From Whitmania pigra (lineage: Eukaryota > Annelida > Clitellata > Hirudinida > Haemopidae), in the NCBI GenBank assembly GCA_021613335.1, contig JAJTWR010000335.1, forward strand, positions 309,001-373,000: DNA of 64,000 bases. Reading direction: 5' to 3'. Below the pieces are notes generated by a model that had not been told where the DNA came from, searched no databases, and worked only from the letters and a program-made list of their open reading frames with translations. The translations under genes were made by a program, and so were the position numbers. Shown here piece by piece: positions 49,401 through 64,000 of this stretch. The first letter of the stretch is position 1, and each line of letters opens with the position of its first letter.

Positions 49401-50282
49401 TTATTAATTCTAGTTTCAAATTATTAAAAAATTAAACTGCGTGAAATGATAGATGAATTTGTTGTTGAAAATGGATTTTATAAAAAATGCACTTTTAAAC
49501 CCCATCTCCTCGGACCAGCAATAATTTAATAATTTAGAAGCAGAAGGAAAACACGTTGTATCTCATTTTTGCTGAGGCTGGCCGTATTAGTAGCTATTAG
49601 CCCTTCGACTAAATAAATAAAATAAAAATAAATAAATTAACAGACAAAATCTGTCATATACTCGTCCAAGACTTCGGTAGCTCCGATCTCATCCAGTAGG
49701 ACGTTGAACCCGTCATCGTCCATGCTGGATTGTTCCTCTGACCGTGAGGCTTCGTAAAAACGCTCTCTTGCTGACTCCTCTTTCCCTTTCGGTACCGGTG
49801 TAGATATTCCAAGGAAACTACCTTAATTTGCAATTTCTAATTGTTTATTCTTGATGAAATTAGTGTGTATAAATTAGAATTTAATTTTGTTTAAATAAGG
49901 ATAACGTTTAAATTGTATATTCCAATACATTAATTCGCAATCTATAATTACTATATTTTATTCGTGTTGAAATTAATGTATATAAATTATAATTAATTAA
50001 CGTTTAAATTGAATCTATGATTTTACCGAATCCAGCAGTAAATTCTTCCAGAGTGAGTTGGCCATTTTGGTCGTCGTCCAAAGAATCGAAAACGTTTTCC
50101 AGTTGTTCCGGATTGAGTGGTAGTTCTTTTTGCAGCCTCTGCATCTCCTTCTTTGTTATGTATCCATTGTTTTCGACGTCGCAGACGGCAAACAATTCGC
50201 AGGCTTTCTGCACCATCATGGCCTGCATGTCATTCTCATTTAGAGAAATAGTCGTATCCCTTCTTTGGGATAGCGATGCCAT
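43479..50282 (-). CDS. CRACR2A-like: CRACR2A/Rab46-like large Rab GTPase: EF-hands, coiled coil, Rab domain
   Basis: Nineteen exons on minus: 50027-50282, 49662-49821, 49163-49309, 48751-48841, 47560-47655, 47216-47287, 47034-47149, 46865-46936, 46676-46762, 46248-46329, 46009-46079, 45571-45675, 44978-45050, 44787-44916, 44609-44690, 44381-44495, 44179-44289, 43885-43961 and 43479-43563; 2028 nt, 675 aa, frame closed. Two EF-hands with complete loops ([24 protein letters not shown]) precede [20 protein letters not shown] and a long coiled coil to about residue 365. An acidic linker and a full Rab domain follow: [32 protein letters not shown], ending GCCK for geranylgeranylation. In vertebrates CRACR2A regulates store-operated Ca2+ entry and vesicle traffic; Rab44 and RASEF are the alternatives. 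[20 protein letters not shown] and the LYEEME segment favour CRACR2A. The exon at 45050 uses a GAG acceptor. Confidence 0.92.
43649..43690 (+). mobile_element. Degenerate SINE/LINE 3' tail
   Basis: CTCCTCTGACGCTAGCCATG followed by GATGCTTGCTATAAATAGGC resembles the shared hairpin tail at 21391-21428, with several changes. It lies in the last intron of the CRACR2A-like gene. Confidence 0.5.
43745..43878. repeat. 34-bp minisatellite, four copies
   Basis: Four head-to-tail units of ATTATTTACAAATTATGTTA plus 14 bases, ending next to the exon boundary at 43885, so the last unit abuts the donor site of that minus-strand exon. Confidence 0.9.
45066..45210. repeat. 35-bp minisatellite, four copies
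   Basis: Four AT-only units of AAATAAATTAATATTAATAA plus 15 bases, starting 16 bp from the exon that ends at 45050. Confidence 0.9.
45683..45782. repeat. Short tandem repeat of GTTAATGTCAT and GTTAATGTTAT
   Basis: About eight alternating 11-bp half-units in the intron next to the exon at 45675. Confidence 0.85.
47634..47787. repeat. 77-bp tandem duplication across an exon 5 acceptor
   Basis: The block beginning ATTTGCCTTTCTTTC is present at 47634 and again at 47711 with near identity. The proximal copy contains the real acceptor and first 22 nt of the coiled-coil exon of the CRACR2A-like gene. The distal copy carries a second acceptor-like site and has one extra base in its oligo-T run. Confidence 0.85.
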
Positions 50283-51432
50283 CTATGTTGCTTGTGGGGT
50301 ATTCGACAAAAACTTTACTTAGTCGGGTAAACTTTATTTAAGAAACGAATTTTATTTGTAATGTTTAAACGTATAGGCTTTCACAAAATGACGAAATTAG
50401 AGTAATGTTTCTGAGCGTATCGACAGATTTAACTAAATATTTGCTTAGACTAAAGTTCTAAATTTCTTTCGAGCCTTGCAGAAGCAGTTAGTAACAATAT
50501 CTCGGTTAGTTCTATATGAGTTCCACGCATCAACGTCCACGTCATCCTAAAAATGAAACGGACTATTCCTCAAAGTCGATCTTGCCCTTCACTAGACTTC
50601 TCTGATCAGACTTCACAACTTAACTGACGGCACTTCAGCAAAACATCGTCATAGAGAGCAATGAGGCAATAGTTTTTATTATTGATTTCAGGTAGCTGAA
50701 CTACTAATGTAGCTGGACGTAATAATCACAAATCTGAGTGCATGACAAACAAAAGTCTCAAAGCGAGTTGAAGATGTTATCCAAATTAGACCACGAGAAG
50801 TTGACTTATCAAATACATTAATTGATTAATTATGTATATGATGGAGCTAAAAATACTTTTTTTTAGCTTAAAATCGTCCGGCCATTGCATCTATGAATGA
50901 CGTTCTCTTCGTAAATAACATCTGTTCGGTTGACGATCGATAACCTAGCTGCAACTGACTGCTTGTTTTTAGTTCGTAAAAGTTTCATAATGAAGCCAGC
51001 GCAGTTTTCCAAACCCAGCTTTTTCACAGCATTTAGTCCTGGAAAGCTATGAAAATTTAACGACTCGAATAAGTCGTGCAATATTTATTTTATATAATAT
51101 ATATTTTAAATAAATAAATAAATGTAGATTGATGTATCCATTTTATAAACACAAAAAAATGTTTAACACACCGAGTTTTCGGATATCGCAGACGATTTGC
51201 AATAAAGATTTGATAAAGCGGACGCCGGAGGACCTATTTTGTGATCAAATTTCAGTGAATAATCTGTAAATATAAACTTTATTCCAACCCATGTTTCATC
51301 CCTGTTACGTCACACATACCCACGACCTATTTAAGCTTCTATCGGCGTGCTCGTGCAAGAAAGTCAATTAACTAGCAGACGGAATGAATGTTGCGAATTA
51401 AAAACCGAAAGGTTTACTAAACAGTTTCCGAA
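50283..51432. other. Divergent intergenic region between CRACR2A-like and GMC genes
   Basis: About 1.15 kb between divergently transcribed genes; both promoters should lie here. It also holds the doubtful minus-strand exons at 50863-51263. Confidence 0.5.
50863..51263 (-). CDS. Possible two-exon gene fragment, unassigned
   Basis: Two minus-strand blocks, 51170-51263 and 50863-51046, have AG/GT borders and join in phase to give about 92 codons ending in a stop (IGPPASALSNLYCKSSAISE, then FPGLNAVKKLGLENCAGFIM). No start codon was identified and a source of further 5' exons would have to overlap the GMC promoter. No domain recognised. It could be a small gene, a pseudogene exon pair, or chance. 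Confidence 0.3.
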
Positions 51433-56871
<5,439 letters not shown>

Positions 56872-57527
56872 AATTTAAATTCGCATATTTTAATCTCGAT
56901 TTTAGTCAGTCTGTTAGATTTATTCGTTGGCCTTTTGTATTTGAGATAGACGTTTGGCATGCAACAAGTGAATGACCGCATGATTCTGCACCGCATTACG
57001 ATCTTTTACAAAACCCGACTTCCGATAATAGCTGATTAAAAATGCTGGCAAAAAACCATAATGATAGTTGCATAGGATTGGCACATTTCTTTTAGCAATT
57101 GCTCATTCGGAAATGTCGGAGAGTTTGAAGTGGATTTTGGGATTTCTCTTTAGAATTCTACGAAACAGCGGGAAAGTCGATTGTCATAGTATGGGGGTCT
57201 GAGATCCCCAGTTAGCACATATTCCCGAGTAATGAATTTGAGACTGGGGATCTTTAAATATTTATAAGAAATTTTTCTGTAAACATTTCTGTATCGAAAC
57301 AAGTTATTGCGAGCGGATTTCAACCGGTTGCGTTGCAACATTTGCCCGAGTCATAATGTAAAAATGTAATTCTTAAAAGCAGATTTTAAAATTATTATAT
57401 TGGTTAATAAAAGCAATGATTTTTTGTAAAACAGAATTAATAGTTTTTTTATTTACTTTTCGATGTTATCAGCTGGTAGTGTTGATTGAGGCCCATTGTT
57501 TAACATTTATCACAAAAGCATATAAAA
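56872..57527. other. Spacer between GMC and ATG2 genes
   Basis: 656 bp between same-strand genes, with an AATAAA near 57406. It should contain the GMC 3' UTR and the ATG2 promoter. The minus frame at 57150-57341 has no support. Confidence 0.55.
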
Positions 57528-60500
57528 ATGTTTTGGCCCAATTTTAAGGACCTTAAGGTCGACATGATAGGAGAAACTTTGAAAAGAAAAGCTTGCATTT
57601 TCATCTTACAAAAATATGGGCATGATTGGTTGAAAGAAAAACAGTTTAACCTAGACCAATTCACTCTTGATTTGTACAATGGAAGGGTACAATTTCATGA
57701 CCTCGAGCTTGACGCTTCGGTAAGTATCTTTAGGTGAACAACAGTCTTGAGAGCAGTTACTGAATTATTTTGATCTTGTTTTATCAGAGATTAAACAGAG
57801 AACTGAGTTGCTGCAATCTACCCTTTGAAGTTGTTGATTGCTTTATTGGATGTTTTGATGTGCATGTGCCATGGTCGTCAATCTTTTCTGAGAGTTCTGA
57901 GATTGAAATACAGAATATTGAAATAACACTCAGGCACTGCATCAAAAAGCAGAATAAAGGCAAGTTGAAAAAACTCTAAGGCTTCTTATTTTAAATTATA
58001 ATAAGGTGGAATTTTGCTGAAGTGCTGATATTTATGTTTGCAGACTCTTTTTTGATGCCTAGCAGTATGAAATCGAGTGTCAGATTAGCAGAAGAATGCC
58101 TCGAGAATGACAAGGCCAACGAGCATGAATTTTCAAATGTTCCAAATTATGAAAGCTTGCAGGAATTGGCTTGTACTTTTGAAGCGAGTTTGTATTTTAC
58201 TGCTATTGAATTCCTTGCTTTGCAACATTATCATTTTAGATTTTATAATTCTATGGCTTTATTGATTTTTTGTTTCTTCGTTATTTCAGTTTTTACTAAC
58301 ACAAGGGCCACCATTGTTGGTGCCACAGTTTGTTTTGAACACATTCATGACAAATATACAACCATCTTTGAACTAAAAATAGAAAAGTTAGTGCTCTCGT
58401 TTCTTTAATGCTGAAAGAGATTGCTAGTTTAATTTATTTTTTGGCACTTTTTGCCAGCTCACAACACACGTATTACGTATTAATTTTTAAATGTTTAGAG
58501 TGGAATATTTGCATGGAGAACAAGAGAGCGATATAAACGAGAATCACGAGAAGGGATTTTCTCAAGAGAAGATGAATTCAATAAGGGTGAAGAATGTTAT
58601 TTTCCATGGTGTGAAGTTGTACGTGGGAATAAATGGAGAGGTAAGCTGAACTGATTATCCGCTCTCATAAGAACGGCAACCGAGACAGTGAAAATATCTT
58701 GTCAATGTTGTGCACATGTTTATATAAATCTGACCTTCTTTCAAAACATGGAGCATGATCTAAATTTAACGAATTTCTGCAATTTCTCCAGTTAAATAAG
58801 TTCGATAGAAAGAAGAAGAGAGATGTTGAGAGAGTGCTTCTCGTAGACTTCTTGGGGAGCCAAAAGGTCAAGATCACCACCCAGAAGGAAGCCGAAGGCT
58901 CTAACACCACGAAGGTCCGAATTTAAAATTTTAATTAGATAATTAAGTTTAAAATGTGGATTTCTTGTGAAATATATTTACGAATTAATTTCTAAACGTT
59001 CTAAAATCTCCTGTCAATCAGATGAGCGTCGAGACATGCGTCGAAGGGATAAATGTGATCCTGTGTCCTCAGATCATAAGATACCTGAACAAGGTGTTTT
59101 GCGAACCACCAATCACAAATGCAGAAGGTTAGAATCGCATTAGTGATAATTTATGACTAATTATGTGATACAATTAATATATGACATAAATTATTATAAG
59201 TTATCGATTATTCATGATATCATTATAATTAATTGCATAAATTTATAGGGAGCCATGCTGATGGAAAAGCACCATGCTACGATGTTCTGAAGAGCATGAG
59301 CAAAGAAACATTTTATTCCTGCAACTCTGAGATTATTTGGGCTCGACAGAATCATCAGATTCCGTTAAAAGGTTCATTGATATAAAATTATTAAATTACA
59401 ACCATTATTAGCCATTTATAATTTGAAATAATGTCACATTTGATTAATTTTAGGATTGTTTAATTTTTATTAATTTTATTTTTTCATAATATAACCTTTT
59501 ATGTAACAATTTTTTATTTGTCAAACCAGCCAAGCAAGAGATCCTGTCTACTGAATTATCCTTAAAGATATCCTTCATCTCATTGGCCGTTCTCCATTCT
59601 GACAAATTGGAAGACTGTGACGGCGCCATTTTCGAGACGAGCTCGTGCGGACGTTGGCATGACAACCTGAGAGACATCGAAGAAAAATATCTGAATGTCA
59701 TCAGGGACATGCCTGAAAACAAGGTTATGAACTCTTCTGAGCTTGAAGAGTTGAGGGATGCTTATGCAAAAACGATGCGTAGGAGCTATTTCAGGTATGG
59801 GTTGTATATACGAAGTATTATTGATTTACTCCTAGGAAGTCTGACTGCTGATTAGCTAAGATTATTAATTAGCACCAGTATTTATTATTATGTTAATTGA
59901 TGTCCTATAATAAATTGCATTCCTATGATTTCAGCTTGATGATCAAACAAACAGAATTAAAGATTACCTCGGATTGCTCAAAAGAATCCCCTCTGGACAT
60001 CGAGTTGGCACTGGGATTGATTGACCTTACTGAGGTCATCATGCAGGGCGTCCGCAACATCGAGTACTGCAAGGTAAGCTGTAGTTTCTGCTACAATGAG
60101 TTCAAATAATGCAAAGATGTTTGTTGTGATTCTTTTGTTCTTTAAATTGATTTGAACTTTATGTTAATCATGCAATTTAATAATATAAATAATTATTCCC
60201 ATCAGTGGCTGTCTTTCAAAGATGCTCTCCTTGGAAAGACCAGTGAATATTCCGTATTTATCGTCGAGCCAAGCATCAGGCTTAGAATCTGTTCCATGCA
60301 AATGGTAGATTTATTATTCATTATGATTAATGATATGTTAATTATTAACGATTCATTATTTTTAAATGATTGTTGTGGTGCTAGAACAATCAATATAAAT
60401 AAAATAATTATGAATATGAATAAAACGTAAATGCAGATTATAAAAAAAATAAATAATTACGAATACAACCTCGATGCAGGTAATCGACCGATCCTTGTCT

Positions 60501-63500
60501 CCACCTCATCTGCTCATTTCCTTGACCCTGTCAAAGTGCTCCTCTGAGTTGGACATCACCGTTCTCAACAGAATCCAGAACATACAGGCAGCATTCATGC
60601 CCGTCACCAGCAAACAAGCTCTTTCTGCAGGGGTTAGTAGTAATAGTGGTACCACAAATGGAGATTTTTGGTTCATAGTATTTACTCATCACATAGATTA
60701 ATTAATTAATTAATTTTTCAAATTTTTATCTATCAATTAACTTTTGCAGGAAGTTGGTAACATGATCTTCGAAAGGGTGCACGTTACTTTCGAATGTCCC
60801 CATTGGGTGCCTACCATCAGGTGAGCGAATGATTTCTGGAATCTATATTAATGCAATGCAATATATTACGAACAATGCTAAAATATTTTTTTTGCTAATT
60901 TAATTGAAAATATAATAATTTAATGTGGACATTTTTTATTCTTACTTGATGGACGAATCAAATGGACCACATTTCATCCTTTTACTAATAAAGATTCAAA
61001 AGACTCATGTCATCCATTGCGACTTTTTCAGGTTTCCAAAAGTCGGACCAACTGAAGGCCTGGAATTGAAACGCAGATTCCACGACGAGTTCCTATTGGT
61101 CGAGCTTCATGACTTCAACCTCGGAGTGGGAATAAACCTTCTCCTGAATGAAGTCGATTCGCTGGAGTTTCACTTCTTGTCCATCAAAGGTAGGTTGAGA
61201 TTGTCCAAATCATCTGAGTTGTGCAACGGACTATAATCAAATAAATAAATAGGTTGAGATTGTTACTCAAACCTTTTCTTGATGGTTGTGGTCAGCTTCA
61301 GGATTTGAACTGAGGCTCCAAGCATCTAAATTATCAAAAGTGCAAGTATCGAACTTAACATGCTTGTCCATTTTCAAGGTGACTTAGTAGTCGGAGATGA
61401 ACGTGTTCGTCTTTTGAGCATCAAGAGTCAAAATCTTCAGTCTGAAAGTCCCGATTGGTCAAGGTTTGTATCAATTGAAATTGATTCTAAGAATTTTTGA
61501 GATTTAAATCAATTTCAGATTTTATTCTTGATATTAGCAATAGTATCACTAAGTAACATTTTTAGTAATATTATTATTACGTTACAGGATAACAGTAAAA
61601 CTCAACCATGAGTCCAGAGTGCCCACCAATTACATGGCCTCCTACAAAAAAGGGGTGGAGTCTTCTCTTGTTGAACTCGATCTTGACCAACCCAGCAATG
61701 CTCCATTTTCTTCCAAGAAGAGAACATTCAAAGACAGAGAGGTGAGGCTGGAACTATAATTTATGACAATTAAGTAATTATAATTGTAATAGAAATAACA
61801 TCATTAATAATTATTATTATAATATGTCATTGATATAAATTTAATTTTAAGCATTTTCCACATTTTATTATATTTTTTCATATCTTCCAAAAATGACTTT
61901 GATCATTATTTGCTGTACTTAACCTCAATTGTCTATTTCAACAGCTTGTGGAGCCATCTGATAGACAGGAAATGATGTCATACTTGAAGGAGGATATCGA
62001 CCAATCAAACATCAGCATCACAGTTGACCTTCAACGAGTGGTTGTCTACCCACCTACCAAGGATGTCTTTCACTTGCTGCAAAACAGGTAAGACTATAAA
62101 TTACCATTCACCTGTAATCAATATAACTGTATCAATACATCTGTAATCAATAAACCACTTTGTCTCAATGTTCTTTCCAGGCTGATTAATGACCTACTGC
62201 TCTGGAAATTGTCCACGTTGGATATCGCCTTCGATTCAAAGTCATCTTTTCCTTCACGAGCAGAAGGTTTTCCAACTGCTTTTAACAAAAAAGAACGAGC
62301 AGAAGAGAATGGTAATTGCATAAGTTCTAATTTTATTCAAAAAATTCATGTCATTACATGATCACAGCATCATGTAATTCCAACAGCTTTTAAGCTTAAG
62401 TCCTTTCATTTAAACATGTGTGCATGTATACTATTCGAATGTCTACAGATAACCTGGGCGAGCCAATCAGAGCTTCGGCAAAGAAGAGAAGCACGGTTAC
62501 GGTCAACCTCAAAATGGACAGGCTGAATTTTCTGCAAGTGAGTTTTGATTCACTTTTGTTATTAATTTAATATGTAATATGTTAGTTTAGAAAATATCTT
62601 ACAGTTACAATGACATTGCAGTGTTATTCTTATTCATTATATGGTGCTTAATGTAATATATTTCCATTAATTAATATTTCAAGTAACTTACTTATTAATA
62701 ATAAATTATCCCCAGGATACTCTCAATTCAAAGACATTTGTATTGGCACTGTCCAACTTCAATGTTGTTTACATTCCCTACTACAGAGAAAACGATGAGT
62801 CGTGGTATTTGAGCATCCAATCAGAAGCTGTTGAGCTTAAAATGAAAGATGGTATGAGAAGAGAATTGCTTACTGCAATTGTAAATTGACATCGTGTTAT
62901 TGAAAATTGATTTATCATTTAGAAATTAAAGACAATTCGCATAACATCCAGCCGAGAGATGGCGACTCACTCATAAAGCTCGTCCAAGTGAGTAAAGACA
63001 GCTTTGGATTGGAGGACATAAAGTCGACCAAAGATGCTCTTTCCGTCACAATCCTTGCAAGAAAGACGAGCGAAACATCCATGGTTGGTTGAACTCACAG
63101 AGTTACAAAGCTGAGCTTTAAATATTCAATAACTTTTGGACACTTTTACCTTGTTGACATTACATTGCATAAAATTTTTATTTCCATACTCATCAGAATT
63201 TAAAAGTGGCTTGCTCGTTAAGAAATTGCATCCTTCATTACGTGGAGACTCCAGAAGGAGAACAGTGGTGGCCAATCCAGGTAGGTTTACAGCTACAAGC
63301 ATCATCATTTTATAGACTCTTAGAGTGATGGTTATCGCCATAATCAATGAATTCATATTTCTTACCTCGACACATATTCACAACAGCTAGCAGAAGCCTT
63401 ATCCATCCTATCCTCTCCTTCCACTGTCAGTTACACCTCAGAGGTGCACATCTGCCTCAAGAATTGTGCGGCAGAGTACAAACCGCCGCTGCTCACATAT

Positions 63501-64000
63501 CACGTGGTTTTGATGGCCGAGTCTGGACACTTCACCATGGCGACCGATCTTGTGTCTGGGTATTCTGAACTTAGGTGAGTTGCAGTTGATCACATTATTA
63601 TTTTATTTATTAAGATATTATTTTATTTTTTATTACTATTTTTATGCAAACATTCAATTTTTTATGCCCTTGCAGCTTGTACATGGAGGACATGGGCCTG
63701 TTTTTGGCGGGAAAACAGCAGGGAAGCAGGAAGATTGATCTCAGGAGAGGTTGTAGTTGAAGGAATTATTTCTTGTTTATTATTTAGTTGTTATGAACAA
63801 ATAGAAACAACCACATGTAGTTCAAAATGACCTTTGAAGAGCAAAAGGAGGTCACTGGGAAGATGCACCCTTTCATTGGTTATAAAATCTACGAATTTAA
63901 ATTGTGCTATTTTGGTTACGATCATGATAGAAATTTCTGTAATTTAAATTTACGTTTTATTTTTTCAGATTTCGTCTGCGTGGCAGACATCAATTCGTTG
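57528..64000 (+). CDS. ATG2-like: ATG2 autophagy lipid-transfer protein, N-terminal half (runs off the window)
   Basis: Bridge-like lipid transporter between ER and phagophore. Exons: 57528-57719, 57788-57959, 58044-58187, 58290-58386, 58499-58640, 58792-58914, 59022-59127, 59249-59371, 59530-59794, 59935-60073, 60206-60304, 60480-60632, 60750-60820, 61032-61189, 61379-61463, 61588-61741, 61945-62087, 62181-62311, 62449-62537, 62716-62851, 62923-63083, 63197-63280, 63387-63574, 63676-63749 and 63969 onward. The N-terminus is chorein-like (KRKACIFILQKYGHDWLKEK, LTLDLYNGRVQFHDLELD) with FIGCFDVHVPWSSI next, then the ATG2-type SSMKSSVRLAEECLE segment. Later blocks NRLINDLLLW and DFVCVADINSL also match ATG2 rather than VPS13. 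The second intron needs a GC donor at 57960-57961. About 1,040 codons are present; the protein should continue. Confidence 0.92.

Noticed and set aside
61295..61320. Possible tRNA B box in an ATG2 intron (minus strand)
   Set aside because: No A box or cloverleaf could be found around it.

Overview
The window is nuclear DNA of a bilaterian animal. Almost every gene is cut into small exons (27-700 nt) by AT-rich introns of mostly 60-700 bp, and the encoded families are animal ones: NSD histone methyltransferase, TUT4/7 uridylyltransferase, SLC6 transporter, Rab32, ACBD5, CRACR2A/Rab46, GMC oxidoreductase and ATG2. Compact genes, heavy (ATT)n, (GTT)n and (ATG)n microsatellites and lineage-specific genes suggest a lophotrochozoan, perhaps an annelid or leech, but that is inference. 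No prokaryotic features, CRISPR array, rRNA or intact tRNA gene were seen.

Layout. (1) 243-2143 (+): 3' half of an NSD-type H3K36 methyltransferase. (2) 2729-11232 (+): complete TUT4/TUT7-like terminal uridylyltransferase, 1250 aa. (3) 13874-18810 (+): a 15-exon, 565-codon gene that I cannot assign to any family, bracketed by copies of a dispersed repeat. (4) 19710-27800 (-): SLC6 sodium- and chloride-dependent amino-acid transporter. (5) 29336-33068 (-): Rab32-like GTPase. (6) 35419-37768 (-): secreted NHL/beta-propeller protein. (7) 39323-41878 (+): ACBD5-like tail-anchored acyl-CoA-binding protein. (8) 43479-50282 (-): CRACR2A/Rab46-like EF-hand plus coiled-coil plus Rab protein. (9) 50863-51263 (-): doubtful two-exon fragment. 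(10) 51433-56871 (+): GMC oxidoreductase whose two catalytic positions are substituted. (11) 57528-64000 (+): 5' half of ATG2, running off the window.

For the multi-exon genes I joined exons by hand. The summed lengths of the eight complete genes are divisible by three and all internal phases match (one GMC splice donor is uncertain), which supports the models. Three introns need GC-AG splicing. Several gene products relate to membrane contact and trafficking (ACBD5, CRACR2A, Rab32, ATG2), but these are independently transcribed animal genes and nothing suggests an operon.

Repeats: a tRNA-derived SINE and a 5'-truncated non-LTR retrotransposon share a short hairpin 3' tail followed by (ATT)n. 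This may explain how some of the many ATT microsatellites were seeded. Several minisatellites (19, 26, 34, 35, 39 and 170 bp periods) lie in introns or intergenic spaces.
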